This document shows, in pieces, positions 1 to 10,412 of a stretch of 64,000 nt of DNA. The stretch's first letter is position 1; every line of letters begins with the position of its first letter. The DNA is taken from contig JAPXFQ010001411.1 of the NCBI GenBank assembly GCA_028564705.1, forward strand, positions 447,501 through 511,500. The letters are read 5' to 3'. The DNA comes from Apricaphanius iberus (lineage: Eukaryota > Chordata > Actinopteri > Cyprinodontiformes > Aphaniidae). A model generated the notes under the pieces. That model made no database searches. It saw nothing but the letters and a program-made list of their open reading frames with translations, and had not been told where the DNA came from. A program made the translations under genes and the position numbers.

Positions 1-709
1 CCTAAGAAGGTTTCTTAAAGAATTTTTATCAGTTAATTTTCAGGATTTCTTAATTTCCAGTTGTTTTTAAGGTTGTATTAAGGTTTGGATTAATAAAAAA
101 GAGGGTCTGCTAGATAGAAAGATGGAATAGCTGAGCAGAATTAGGGAAAGGAAAGACTAAATAGACTCGAGGATTACATTTTTAAAGGGTTCTTAATACC
201 TTCTATTTCACAGGTTTCTTAACACTTTAAGTTTGATTTATTTCAGAATATAACATAGTAAGAATGTATATGTTCATGGATTTTCTAAGCCTCTTCCACA
301 GTATTAACATGTATCAAGTCAGATTTAATTAACTTTTCACATGTAAGACATTCTTATACATTTTTGGGTTTTTGAATTAGTTTTTGGGAATTGTTAAAAT
401 AAATATTTTTTGTATAATGCCAAAAGAGGGTGAATTTATAATTAACAGATTGACATTTTTGAGTAATGGGAGTTAAGGTTAAAAAAGGTATTTCAACAGG
501 TTGTGTTTTGAATTTTAATCTGGAAGTCTTGTTGTGGTATCATATGAAAGACTTCATGTTTTAAACTGATGAAATTTCTTGGGTTTGAGTTTTTTGCATT
601 CTCAAAATGCTTTACAGGTTTTGATCTTAAGTTCTAAACACTAACCCTGAAGGAGAGTACAGAGAAGATATCAATCTATTTTCAAAAAAAAAAGATTGAA
701 AGAGGGAGT
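1..709 (+). mobile_element. Retrovirus-like element family A, copy 1: 3' internal region
   Basis: AT-rich sequence with no useful reading frame. It runs into a purine-rich tract (about 690-709, ending in AAAGAGGGAGT) that directly precedes an LTR, so it reads as the 3' internal part of an LTR element. Positions ~200-400 match, as reverse complement, the region ~49250-49500; shared blocks include the stretch around TTTCTTAACAC and the one around TTCAGAAT. Two copies in opposite orientation therefore support one family. The 5' part lies outside the window. No gag, pol or env remnant is recognisable here. Confidence 0.6.
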
Positions 710-1314
710 TGTGGTATTATTTCTACATATGTTTTAAACATCTATTATTCAGAAGGTAAAAGTCTGTTTTATATAGTTTGCATGGTTGTAAAAAATATAT
801 TGTCTGTCAGTATTTGTTATTGGGATAAGCTTTTAAGTCATAAAACTCTTGGGTAAGTTTTATTGCAGGCTGTAAAAACAGGATGTCTGTAGATTTAGTA
901 TGCCGGAACCAAGGCCATGAAGCTGGGAGTGTTGCCATAAAACCATAATTCTCAGAATGAACTTTTGACCAGGAACAAGGACACAACTCATCTTATGACT
1001 GCATAATTCTCTGACATCCAATCATGGTCAAGACACTGTTTGGAAATGGTTCTGATTGGAGCAGATTCGAGGGAGAAGAAACGCCTACAATCCTGGCCAA
1101 TCCTGGCGAAGTCTGGTGTCTATAAAAGTTATGACAGGAAAATCATTCAATTGTCAGATGTCTTTAAATCTGGCCCAGAGAAACTAGGGCATCTTTCTCT
1201 GTAAACTGCAATTTGTTAATCTGTTCAAAATAAATGTTAAGAACTGGAAGTTGGCTCCATTTTGTCTCTGCTTGAACATGCACTGAATTAATTTTGATAA
1301 TATTTAATTCAACA
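710..1314 (+). repeat. 3' LTR of family-A retrovirus-like element
   Basis: The block starts TGTGGTATTA directly after a polypurine tract and ends in TTCAACA, so it has TG...CA ends and is about 605 bp. Inside it lie a TATA box (TATAAAAG, 1121-1128) and a polyadenylation signal (AATAAA, 1229-1234), about 108 nt apart. This is the normal U3-R-U5 order. No target duplication can be checked because the 5' LTR is outside the window. Confidence 0.7.
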
Positions 1315-2220
1315 GTAGTAAACAAACATGGGCATGCACACTCGAAACAACAATTGAGGATGTAAAGGTATTTTTCTACTTCTTACTTGGACTGTTGCTC
1401 TTTCTGAAGAAAAAATGCAGTGCCCTAGATGCGAGACGATGTCAGCAAACAAGGCATTTGGCACAGAGAAGCACTCTATTCCTCGAGGAAGCCCTTTGAC
1501 ATCATAGAGATTTTAGGGACACACAGAAGCAGACAATGCACGATGGTAAGCGCTTGTTATTTGATATTGCCTTATATCAGTGCTTCTGAAATAGTGGGGC
1601 TTCTCGAAAACCACAATTTGAAGTTTGCCGCGAGGATCAGTGATCTTTATGAATCTGGACAATAGCTTACATGTCATGCATTTATTTTACTGTTGTCTGG
1701 GAAGGAGTAGGAAATAAAAACTAACAAAGGTCCTGATAATTATGGAATTAAGTAGGACGATTTACTGTTTCCAGGTCTCTATGAGGTTTAATTTTGTGAT
1801 TTTCTTTTATGAGACGAAAAATATGAGATTCTTTGTTTTGCACGTTTAAGTTATTTTAAAATGTCAAGGAAATGCTAGGTCCAGGTATGAAATAGTTGTG
1901 AACAAATGTGGATCTGATAATTGATTTGGTACATTGCTTTCAGTCACTACACACAATGACCAAATACTACCGAAGGTGAGGTGCTGGGGTGCAAATGTTA
2001 ACAACTGAAGGTTGAGGCTTTCAGCTAAGCTAGCCGGGAAGCCCGGTGTCATGATGAATTCCCTACTCAGGACCACGGTCAGGGAAGCTGATACTTGGAA
2101 ATAGGCAGTCGAAGCTGCCAACGTTAGCTTTCTTATAAAGATTACCGTTGCGCAAAGATCGTGCATTATTGTATTGGATAATTACCATGGATTCACGCAG
2201 CCTTGGTGGAGAATTAATTT
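1315..2220. other. Unassigned AT-rich stretch
   Basis: I see no supported gene. Open frames at 1429-1665 (+) and 1864-2166 (-) are short and have no recognisable domain. At ~1574 the string CAGTGCTTCTGAAATAGTGGGG resembles the terminal inverted repeat of Charlie-type hAT elements. I found no matching far end or target duplication, so it is at most a decayed terminus. Confidence 0.4.
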
Positions 2221-2640
2221 TCACGAATCACATAAGAATTTGACAAATTCCAGAGTTGGTTTTAAATCTTCTGCTATCAGTGTAGAATAATCTAATCCAG
2301 GTTTGAAATGTCAGAGTATTGTAGTTTTTGAGGTAAGGTAAAATGGTATGGTCCAGATGCAGAAAAAGGTGCTGAAAGCTTATTGAAGTATCACAAATCC
2401 AAGAGTTAGTGTGATTTGTTCTGCTGGTGCTGTAGAATAATCTAAATAAGTTTTGTAATGTTTAAGTACCATTGTTTTTTGAGTTACAGTTAAGATAGTG
2501 TGGTCCAGATGGAGAAAAGTGCTGAAATCAGCGTTTATTCAAGTTTAAACAATTCACATAAAGATTTCACAAATCCCAGAGTTGGTTTAGTGTATAATAA
2601 TGTAGTCCAGGTCGGAAATGTCTAAGTACTGTAGTTTTTA
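2221..2640. repeat. Diverged tandem repeat, about 2.5 units of ~165 bp
   Basis: Three successive blocks share the same ordered words: a TCACA(T)AA-like start, a CCAGAGTTGG/CCAAGAGTTAG word, GTAGAATAATCTAA, a GAAATGTCTAAGTACTGTAGTTTTT-like word, then GGTCCAGATGGAGAAAA and GTGCTGAAA. Units begin near 2225, 2388 and 2550; the third lacks its end. Substitutions and small indels are many, so the array is old. It abuts the outer edge of the inverted repeat that follows. Confidence 0.7.
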
Positions 2641-2644
2641 AACT

Positions 2645-3752
2645 GGAGCGGAGTGAAAACGCTCAGACTTTAACATTTTTTTTGTAAAGATCTACCTTCT
2701 ACTTTTTCCATGCTATTTCCAGAATGAATATAATATAATGTCAGTGTAAATCTTTGCAAAAATATGATGCAAATAGTTTTTATTTAAATTAAATAGAATT
2801 TATTTCTGAGAGGTGATCACAAACGCTCTGTAGCATGTTAAAGGGCCATGCATAATGTGACCAAAATAAATATTTCTTGATTTTACTGTAAACTTTTTAG
2901 TAGATAGACCCAAGTATATTAACTTATATCATAACAATTATCCAGGTAATCCCCCCCATCTGTCACTCTTTAAAACATAAGTTTCATGTCCTAGCTTATT
3001 GGCAAGATAAAAAATTTAATTTGTGTAGTTATTAACAGAAGCACAATTCCTATAAAATTGTTTTTTTTTTATTATTCAACAAAGTTTTGATTTAAAAAGG
3101 AGGTAGTTTTTACAAGGCAGAATAAATAAATAAAAATAATTGTCTTTTACTCATACAAATCTTCTTAAACAACACACCGTGTAGTCCCAATATCTTCTCT
3201 TTAGATCTGTCAACTCTGATACAAATGTCAAAACAGACTACAGCTGTCATGTTGTATAATGTTTCCCCATAAGGAGAAAACATATATTTGACCACTTATT
3301 ATCATTCAAAGATTTATTTAGTTAGGCTTTATATACTGTAATCGAGGAAGTTTATATACACACAAAACATAGCCCATACATTTTTTTTTTTGCTCAAATG
3401 TTGTAACACGAAGTGTTAAAATCAGAACAAACTTGAGGTAATTTAGAATTACTTAAATTACTTCTAAATGTCATATGATGACAGACTGAATATGTTAAGG
3501 TTCTCAAAAAGGTTTACAGTGAAATACATTTTTATTGTCACAGTATTGATGGCCCTTTAACACAATGTACAGTTTATGATCACCTCTCAGAAATAAATTT
3601 CTGAGTGACCGAAACAGTATTTGATTATGTTTCATAAGACTGACAGTAACATCATATTCATTCTGTAAATACTATGGAAAAGTAGTAGGTAGGTAATAAA
3701 TATATATATTTTATGTTTTTTATGGTTAAAGTATCTCACTTCATCATTTAAT
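2645..3752. repeat. Fold-back element: ~250-bp inverted repeats flanking ~600 bp
   Basis: The left arm (about 2645-2900) and right arm (about 3510-3752) are reverse complements over their whole length with indels. The best anchor is TATTTCTGAGAGGTGATCA at 2801-2819, found in reverse complement from 3577. A second anchor is CCAGAATGAATAT / ATATTCATTCTG. The spacer has no supported gene. It could be a non-autonomous DNA transposon with long terminal repeats or a local inverted duplication. I could not define a target duplication or a superfamily. Confidence 0.75.
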
Positions 3753-3776
3753 TTCCTTGGTAATTATCCATTGCCA

Positions 3777-4860
3777 TCAGGGCCGGATTATCATTGCAGG
3801 GACCCCTGGGAACAATGTGTTTAAGGGCCCCCACCCAAAAATGTTTTTTTAACGGCCCATCAATATTACATTTTAGACATTTCACAACATTTGGGTGTTT
3901 TCACAACATTGTCAATAACTAATTGTTTCATAATCTAATCACAAACACACTCATTCATACCTGATGATTTTTCTGTCCTGCCTCACCCCTTCTCTGTCTC
4001 TCGTCTGCTGTCCTCTGTCTTTTTGCCTCTTTCTCTGCCTCTCTCTCGTCTTCTCAGTGCTCCTTTCTCCTTTTCTGTCTATAATAACAAAACTTTATCA
4101 ATAATCTGTAGCGTCTCTTGGGGATGGTTGAGTCCTACTGTCAAACCCTCACAAGAAGTTATGCGGCTTGTTTTGCCAAGTACAAAAGTTGGTTGTGAAG
4201 CATAAAATAAGTTTATAACTCCTACTAAAATATTGGAATGGCATACATCACATTCACGCTCTGTTGGATAGAAGTGTGTATCCCTCCAATTTCCTTGTTA
4301 GCCCCCAGCAAAAAACACATGTTTTTATCAAATCTTCATTTAGTGCATTGATTTTAAACAAAAAAACGAGACTAAACTACAATAAACATATGAGATGTCA
4401 TCTACCTGTGGATTTTAACATTGTTCAAGGAATTTGAGAGGTTATTATGGCTTAAAGGGGATTGATTTAAAGATTATACAGTTATTAAAAAGTTTGCAAT
4501 GGTAAGAGATCTACATTTTTTATACATTTAATGTATAAAAAATGTTTTATTCTTCGATTATATTAATATAAAGTGACATTTGTAGTGTTCAAATGTGTGC
4601 TATTTTGTGGCCTATTTAATTTTGAAGCTTGACTATTAAATTATTCACATAAAATAGCAATCAATATAATGAAACTCAGATTGTTAGTTTTTAGGGGGTG
4701 GGGGTGTAAATATAAAGTTTTTTATAATTGTACATTCTCATACACTGGACTACCAAGTAGTTGCTACTATTAAGTGCTGAGTTGCTCTGCCCCACTATCG
4801 TGCCACTGTCAATAATAATATATTACAGAGACTCATGTATATTTTAAGACACACATACCT
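3777..4860. other. Possible decayed hAT end, otherwise unassigned
   Basis: At 3777 the sequence CAGGGCCGGATTATCATTGC is followed by GGACCCCTGGG and AGGGCCCCCAC, a pattern common at ends of hAT elements related to the ZMYM/DUF4371 group in fish. No paired terminus or transposase was found. The remainder is AT-rich with a pyrimidine-rich patch at 3978-4080. I see no gene. Confidence 0.3.
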
Positions 4861-5330
4861 GTACGTGTCCTTTTCTTTCTCTTCGCTCCTACCTTTCCAT
4901 CTCTAAAGGATCCTGTCTCTTTCTTCCTCTTTGTCTCCCTCCTCTTTTTGACTCCTGTCTCCTTCCTCCACTTTCTGTCTCTTGTCTCATTCCTCCTTTT
5001 TTGACTCCTGTGTCCTTCCTCTTTCTGCCTCCTCCTTCCTCTTTTTGACTCCTGTCTCCTTCCTCCTCTTTTTGTCTCTTTCCTCTTTTTGACTTCTGTC
5101 TCGTTCCTCCACTTTCTGTCTCATGTCTCGTTCCTCTTTCTGTCTCCTTCCTCCTCTTTTTGTCTTTTTCCTCTTTTTGAGTCCTGTCTCCTTCCTCTTT
5201 TTGTCCACTGTCTACTTCCTCCTCTTTGTGTCCCCTGTCTTTATCCTCCTCTTTTTGTCTCCTTCTTCCTCTTTTTGACTCCTGTCTCCTTCCTCCACTT
5301 TCTGTCTCTTGTCTCATTCCTCCTTCCTGT
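4861..5330. repeat. Homopyrimidine (+) / homopurine (-) minisatellite
   Basis: About 470 bp are almost pure C/T on the plus strand, built from words such as CCTCTTTTTGACTCCTGTCT and CTTCCTCCACTTTCTGTCTC. A longer composite word of ~54 bp recurs near 4950, 5087 and 5273. The minus strand therefore encodes long Arg/Lys/Glu-rich frames (for example 4889-5317) that are by-products of base composition. Such asymmetric tracts can form triplex DNA; that is inference. Confidence 0.8.
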
Positions 5331-6420
5331 TTGGCACGGAAGTTGGCGTCTGCATCGCCTGTTCGGCACGGAAGTTGGCGTCTGCTTCAGCCTGCTCGGC
5401 ACGGAAGTTGGCGAGCAGGAAGTTGGCGCTTCTTAGCCGCCGCTGCACCGGTCCTCAGCCGCGACTTCTCAGCCGCCGCTGCACCGGTCCTCAGCCGCCG
5501 CTTCTCAGCCGCCGCTGCACCGCGTCAAGGTTCCCAAACCTGCTTCTCGGCTCCAGGTTCCCAAACCTGCTCCTCGGCTCCAGGTTCCCAAACCTGCTCC
5601 TCGGCTCCAGGTTACCAAACCTGCCCCTCGGCTCCAGGTTCCCAAACTTGCCCCTCGGCTCCAGGTTCCCAAACCTGCTCCCCGCCTCCCGGCCCCTGTG
5701 CCTGCACCCCTCTTGAGTGTTCAGGCCCCGACGCCTCAGCGTCGTCTCCAGGTTCCCAAACCTGCTCCTCGTCTCCAGGTTCCCAAACCTGCTCCCCACC
5801 TCCGGGCCCCTGTGCCTGCACCCCTCTTGAGTGTTCAGGCCCCGACGCCTCAGCGTCGTCTCCAGGTTCCCAAACCTGCTCCCCGCCTCGGGGCACCTGT
5901 GCCTGCAACCCTCGTGAGTGTTCAGGCCCCGACGCCTCAGCGTCGTCTCCAGGTTCCCAGACCTGCTCCTCGTCTCCAGGTTCCCAGACCTACTCCTCGT
6001 CTCCAGGTTCCCAGACCTGGTCATCGTCTTCAGGTCCCCAAGAGAGGATCTCTGGGCAGTCCGCCCGTCCCGCGTCCTGAGAGGGGACGTTTGTCAGTCT
6101 CACGTCCTGCAAAGGGATGTCCGTTCAGCCGTCCGCTGGACCTCTGGGTCCTCGGGAGAGGATTTTCAGGCCGTCCGTCGGTCCCACGTACCGCCAGGGG
6201 ACGTCCGCCAGTCTGTCGTCCGGCCAGAGGAAGCCATTCGGGCCGCCCGCCCGACTCACGTCCCGCCAGGGGACGCCCGCCAGTCTGTCGTCCGGTCAGA
6301 GGAAGTCATTCGGGCCTCCCGCCCGACTCACGTCCCTCCAGGGGACGCCCGCCAGTCTGTCGTCCGGCCAGAGGACGCCATTTAGGGCCGTCCGCCCGAC
6401 AACCCAAGCTCCAGGGGCAC
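5331..6420 (+). repeat. Nested GC-rich tandem repeats, several unit types in series
   Basis: Four arrays follow each other. (1) 5333-5420: GGCACGGAAGTTGGCG three to four times. (2) 5430-5520: CAGCCGCCGCTGCACCG three times. (3) 5525-6030: a ~30-bp unit with CTCCAGGTTCCCAAACCTGC many times, interleaved with three copies of a ~85-bp unit carrying TTGAGTGTTCAGGCCCCGAC. (4) 6180-6380: three copies of a ~63-bp unit carrying CCAGTCTGTCGTCCGG. GC content is far above the surroundings. Confidence 0.85.
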
Positions 6421-6534
6421 ACCTACAGACACTCAGGCCCCCCTGCAGTAGGCCCCCGTCCACCCACCCTGGAAGGGTGTTTCTCTTTCGTTTTCTTTGT
6501 TTTTCCCTCCATGGCATCTGGAATCTGCCTTTAA
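5698..6534 (+). CDS. Low-complexity Pro/Arg-rich open frame across the tandem repeats
   Basis: This 278-codon frame stays open through the tandem arrays. Its first half repeats PAPRLQVPKPAP-like and LLSVQAPTPQRRLQVP-like words. Its second half repeats RGRPPVCRPARGSHSG-like words. Other frames are open over parts of the same interval (5226-6080, 5918-6385, 6117-6611 on plus; 5491-6024 on minus), as expected when repeat units are multiples of three and GC-rich. It sits just before a polypurine tract and LTR-like block, so it may be a 3' ORF or spacer of an LTR element. I recognise no domain and cannot tell which frame, if any, is translated. Confidence 0.25.
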   Translation: MPAPLLSVQAPTPQRRLQVPKPAPRLQVPKPAPHLRAPVPAPLLSVQAPTPQRRLQVPKPAPRLGAPVPATLVSVQAPTPQRRLQVPRPAPRLQVPRPTPRLQVPRPGHRLQVPKRGSLGSPPVPRPERGRLSVSRPAKGCPFSRPLDLWVLGRGFSGRPSVPRTARGRPPVCRPARGSHSGRPPDSRPARGRPPVCRPVRGSHSGLPPDSRPSRGRPPVCRPARGRHLGPSARQPKLQGHTYRHSGPPAVGPRPPTLEGCFSFVFFVFPSMASGICL

Positions 6535-6545
6535 AGGGGGGGTCC

Positions 6546-6867
6546 CCTCATGATTACACTCAGCTCCTGTCACTCCCTCATCATCACCTCCACCTGTGTT
6601 GTCCTGTCTGAACCTCCTCACCTCCTATCGTTTGCACCTGTGTTCACTTCCTATTGTTTTCACCTGTTCCTCCTTGTCTCCCCCTATTTAAGATCCAACG
6701 AGCGCTTCATTCCTGGCTGGATCATTGTCGTATGTCGTATGTCTCATACCTGTTGCGTGTATCGTCTCACCTTATGTTGCTGCACCATTAATAAATTATC
6801 GCCTTACCTGAACTCTGCTTCTGCGCTTGGGTCCTTCGTCCTCCACGCAGCATACATCAGCCTGACA
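6546..6867 (+). repeat. LTR-like block (gypsy type), 3' of the tandem-repeat ORF
   Basis: A tract AAAGGGGGGG (6532-6542) precedes the block. The start CCTCATG is where a canonical TGTCATG would be, and the end is CCTGACA. It carries a TATA-like CTATTTAAG near 6686 and AATAAAT near 6789. Near its end, GCTTGGGTCCT resembles TCTGGGTCCT in the solo LTR at 7337-7685, suggesting related families. The mutated start and the absence of a partner LTR make the call tentative. Confidence 0.45.
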
Positions 6868-7164
6868 CCTTCCTGGGATGCTGTCGACTAAACCCTGAAC
6901 CACAGACATGTGCAACTGGACTTCTGTTTCTGGACTTTTTCCTATACCTGTCCAATAAAAATGTCCAAGTTATAGGCTTGAATTTTCATTTGCAGTTTCA
7001 ATACATGCTGGTTGGTGGAATCATTTTACCTTATTATGTCTGGCATCAGGGTTCAGCAACATTTTTAAAATCTGATAGCAAAATTAGCTCTGGCTGTTAA
7101 AAGTAAAAAAGTATTGCGCTGCTAAATAAGTAAAGTGCGTAAATTTGAAAGCTGATGAAAAGCC
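6868..7164. other. Unassigned spacer
   Basis: AT-rich sequence of about 300 bp with an AATAAAAA near 6955 and no coding potential. I see nothing specific in it. Confidence 0.5.
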
Positions 7165-7336
7165 TAATGCTGCGTTCAGACCAAGGGCTTTGTCAGCGTC
7201 AAGCAAAGCTCACAAAGCATCTAGTTTGACGCTTCTATGTTGAAGCTTGCAAAGCTTGCAAAGTCTGTCACTTCTGAGCAAAAAAACAGCGCGTGGGCAG
7301 GGCTTCTTCTGTTAACGGACATTCTGACTATGATGG

Positions 7337-7685
7337 TGTCATGTGTTGTTTATTCCTCCCTGTTTGTTTCCCCCCTGTCTGTTTGAGTTAATTTGTCCTA
7401 GTTTGTTCCACCTGTTGTCCTATTAGTCCTCCCTGTGTTTTCCTCCACTGCTCCCAGTTGATTTCCATAGTTTCATCACCCTTCCCTCAGTATATATGTC
7501 CTTCTGTGTCTGTCAGTCCTCGTCCGGTTGTTGTCGTTGTTTTCCTCAAGTTTTCGTCGTTGTGACTCCCTGTGCTTGTCTCGTCAGCTCTACTCTGCCT
7601 AATTTTGGACTATTGAATAACGATGGGCCACAAGAGCCACAAACGCAGCTCTGCATCTGGGTCCTCCTTAAACCAACTCCTGACA
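7337..7685 (+). mobile_element. Solo LTR (349 bp) with 5-bp target duplication GATGG
   Basis: The block begins TGTCATGTGT and ends CTCCTGACA, with GATGG on both sides (7332-7336 and 7686-7690). It contains a TATA-like GTATATATG near 7489 and lies wholly inside the Harbinger element. The short inverted ends TGTCA/TGACA and the 5-bp duplication fit Ty3/gypsy LTRs. With no internal region, it is most simply the product of LTR-LTR recombination. Confidence 0.85.
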
Positions 7686-7690
7686 GATGG

Positions 7691-7929
7691 ATCATATTGA
7701 GAGAGTGGCTTGGCTTTATTTGCTTCCTAAAGCTAGACAACATCGACTTCTGCTGCATTAGCACTGTTTGTGGATACACCTGATTCTTCGGGTGCGCTTG
7801 GGGATTTTAACCATTTGCTCCAGGAGCTACGTATGGATGAGATTCGCTCCCAGCGCTACTTTTTTATGTCCCGCGCCAGTTTGACAACCTCCTGAACCGT
7901 ATCGGTGCTCAGATCGCCTACCAAAACAA
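7691..7929 (+). pseudogene. Harbinger transposase first-exon fragment
   Basis: After the solo LTR the plus strand encodes, in pieces, a sequence like the N-terminal part of Harbinger nucleases: a VWIHLILR-like stretch, then LLQELRMDEIRSQRYFFMS and a DNLLNRIG-like stretch. This is the region before the DDE domain. It stops at a good splice donor (CAAAACAA|GTAAGTG, boundary 7929/7930). Small frame changes occur and the catalytic exons are absent, so it is non-functional. A second copy of the same fragment lies inverted in the element at 25543-26252. Confidence 0.65.
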
Positions 7930-8304
7930 GTAAGTGTTATTTATGATTTTTTAAATCTGCGAGGATGGATCATAAAGTTTTCTGTGATTGCAGACGGCAA
8001 CGATGAGCTTGTCTTCCATTGTTGAGATACGTGTAGTGATATCACTAAAATGAAACCTGATTGGTTAACGCGCGGCTTCAGGGCCGTCCGCTCCGTAAAA
8101 AGTTCAACTACCTGTACTTCTGCGTTGCTGGCTTTATGAGCTTTGAAGCTTGAAAAGCAGGAAAAGCTTGAAAAGTTGATGGAGCCAAAGCTCACAAAGC
8201 GCTGCAGAGACCGTGACGCTCCTCCAACGGCCTCCACCATTGACTTAACATGTAATCTTGACGATGCTGACACTGACAAAGCCTACGGTCTGAATGAACC
8301 ATAA

Positions 8305-10412
8305 GCCTACTCAAAGATGGGATATTTGTAAAACACATTGTAGTGGTGCTAATTTAAAAAAAATCTGAAAACATTTTCAAAGCACATGGCTTTGTAATTT
8401 ATAGAAATTGTAGTATGTATATGGCAACTCCTTTCTTTAAGGAGACACATAGGCGAAAAGCCATGTTGCTCCAGCGCTGGACGTAGTTTTGCTTTTTGAA
8501 GTTCAGCACCCACTGAGCTTCGGTGAAACCCAGAACGTTCGCTAGTGAGGTCGCCATTATTCTTCTTTCTCTCTGAGCCTTTGTTTACTTTCCGCTACAT
8601 ACTCTGGGGCTGCCCACCATATGACGGACCTGCTAACTCAGACGCCCTGTTTTGTTGCAACTGTGAAGCAACACTTAACAGAAGCCATGTCGGGGTGCGT
8701 TACCAATAGTACGGTACAGTACGGCACGTTAAAAAGGTACTAGTGGAGAGACTCCTTTAATCCTTTGTGGCATAGATTTAAAGTGCAACTCACCCCGAAA
8801 TCAACTTGTTTATGTTGATAAACTGTATAAATGAGTCTATAATAGCACTATCCACATGTCTGGTCATTATTTTATCTATTTTAGTATATTTTAGTGAAAA
8901 TATTAATTTTGTACCAAAAACTGTTAGTTTAGTGCCCCAAGTGGTTTAAACAATAACACTGCACTGGAATTCACAAGAATTGGAATCCTGCATTGCTAAT
9001 GGCTCAGCTCGGGTTTCTGATGTAGGCTTTGATTAGTGACAACAGCAGTCCGTAGTGGGATATATAACTCTTGCAGCCTTGGCCACACCTGCGTAGCAAG
9101 GTGTCATGAACTGCCTGAAGCACAAAAGGATTCAGAGAGTTTAAAGAAAGGAAAATAAAACTTTTGGGCATTAGTGTTATTTATAGGATAAGGATAAAAT
9201 TTTGTTGAGTTAAAATTAAGACTCTAAGTTGCTCAAACTTAGCATCGATGCACTTAGAAGTGGTGGAAACAAATATTATATTTGTAGGTGACTGATCTGA
9301 TAAATTATGAGCAATCCAGAGTTGCTCCGTTATGCAGGTAGTTTCCCCTACTTGCTGACATTTGCACTTTACCTATGAGAAAGGTAATAACTGATATCAG
9401 TAAATGGAAAATAAAATCTGGGCTAAGAGTTCATTTTTAATGCAATAATTGTGATGGTGTTAAAGGTTTTTCTTTTCACATTCCTAAATGATTTTCTCAT
9501 CATGCTTGGATACTTTATTTTTACCTTGGGCATCTCTCTGCAACACAGATTTTCTGTTGTGGACAATGACATACATTGGTCGCAGGTGCACCTGTTGAGT
9601 CAGAGTCATTCGAATTTACTCAAGCTCATCTAAATTTACCATTAGATATGGCCAACAACAGACAGTGCTCATTCTATGCTGCGATGCCGCTACATGTTCG
9701 GCATCTGCTGCTGATGAGAGAACGAGACAACGGCTGGAAACGATATGGCTCACGGCCGCTCGCCTCCTCCACAGAACCTATCACTCGGTACTCTGTTCCC
9801 TCTGGAAAAGAAAGTGGAGTAAAAACCTCAAACTCCAGATTATTTCCCTCTGAGGCAATGGAGCTCACCTTACTTTGACTTTCTCCATCTTTCTGGCCGT
9901 CTTAGACTCTGTGCTGCTGCGACATGTCACTCACAGCCCAGACCACGCCCAGTCAAACATCATCAGTATTTCAATCATGTATTCCATTGTTTCCTTTATT
10001 GATTTATTGTATGTGATCAAATGTCCGAAATCCACTGAGTTTGGTTCCTTTTAGGCAGCACACATTTATTTGGAAAAATGTTCAAATTAACAGCAAATGT
10101 TCAAATATTCAAGTAAAATACTTAGCAACATTATCAACAAATTCACACATGAGCAATGCTACTATGGTACTATGGCTATGGTATGAACACAGCAAGTTCA
10201 TAAATAATAAAGTTAAATCTTTTGCAACAATATCAACATATCCACACATGAACAATGGCATCATGACTAGATACCTATGAAAAATTATTTCTTTCACATA
10301 CATTATCATCAACTTTCTTTCTATCTGCAAGTATCATTTGCAGGCTAGTCTTCATGATTGTATTGCTCGTCTTTGTCTCTGTCAACTCTTCCTTTTCTCT
10401 CTTGATTTAAGC
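8305..10412. other. Unassigned region; short start-codon ORF and a direct repeat
   Basis: No gene is recognised. On the minus strand 8557-8399 encodes 52 residues beginning MATSLANVLGFTEAQW in a locally GC-richer context; it may be an exon fragment of some DNA transposon. Near 8700 the string GTACGGTACAGTACGGCACG is palindrome-like. A ~60-bp direct repeat (GCAACATTATCAACAAATTC at ~10123 and GCAACAATATCAACATATCC at ~10223, period ~95 bp) lies in the probable 3' flank of the following hAT transposase. Confidence 0.4.

Larger units (their letters stand above)
7168..8301 (+). mobile_element. PIF/Harbinger-type element, internally deleted
   Basis: The ends TGCTGCGTTCAGACC (7168) and GGTCTGAATGAACCA (to 8301) are imperfect inverted repeats flanked by TAA on both sides (7165-7167 and 8302-8304). 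The 3-bp TWA-type duplication is typical of PIF/Harbinger. Subterminal sequences (CTTTGTCAGCGTCAAG and its inverse near 8255) are also paired. The interior keeps a transposase first-exon fragment with its splice donor, but the rest of the transposase is gone. A solo LTR at 7337-7685 interrupts it. Confidence 0.8.

Noticed and set aside
1429..1665. 78-codon ORF
   Set aside because: No domain, no start context, and no support from neighbours; chance ORF in non-coding DNA.
4889..5317. 142-codon Arg/Glu/Lys-rich ORF on the minus strand
   Set aside because: It is the translation of a homopurine minisatellite; all codons are purine-rich and the frame is open only because stops need T.
5491..6024. 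177-codon minus-strand ORF with repeats
   Set aside because: Antisense frame of the GC-rich tandem repeats, open because repeat units are multiples of three.
8690..8740. GTACGG repeats as a hAT or other transposon terminus
   Set aside because: Palindrome-like, but no partner end or target duplication found.
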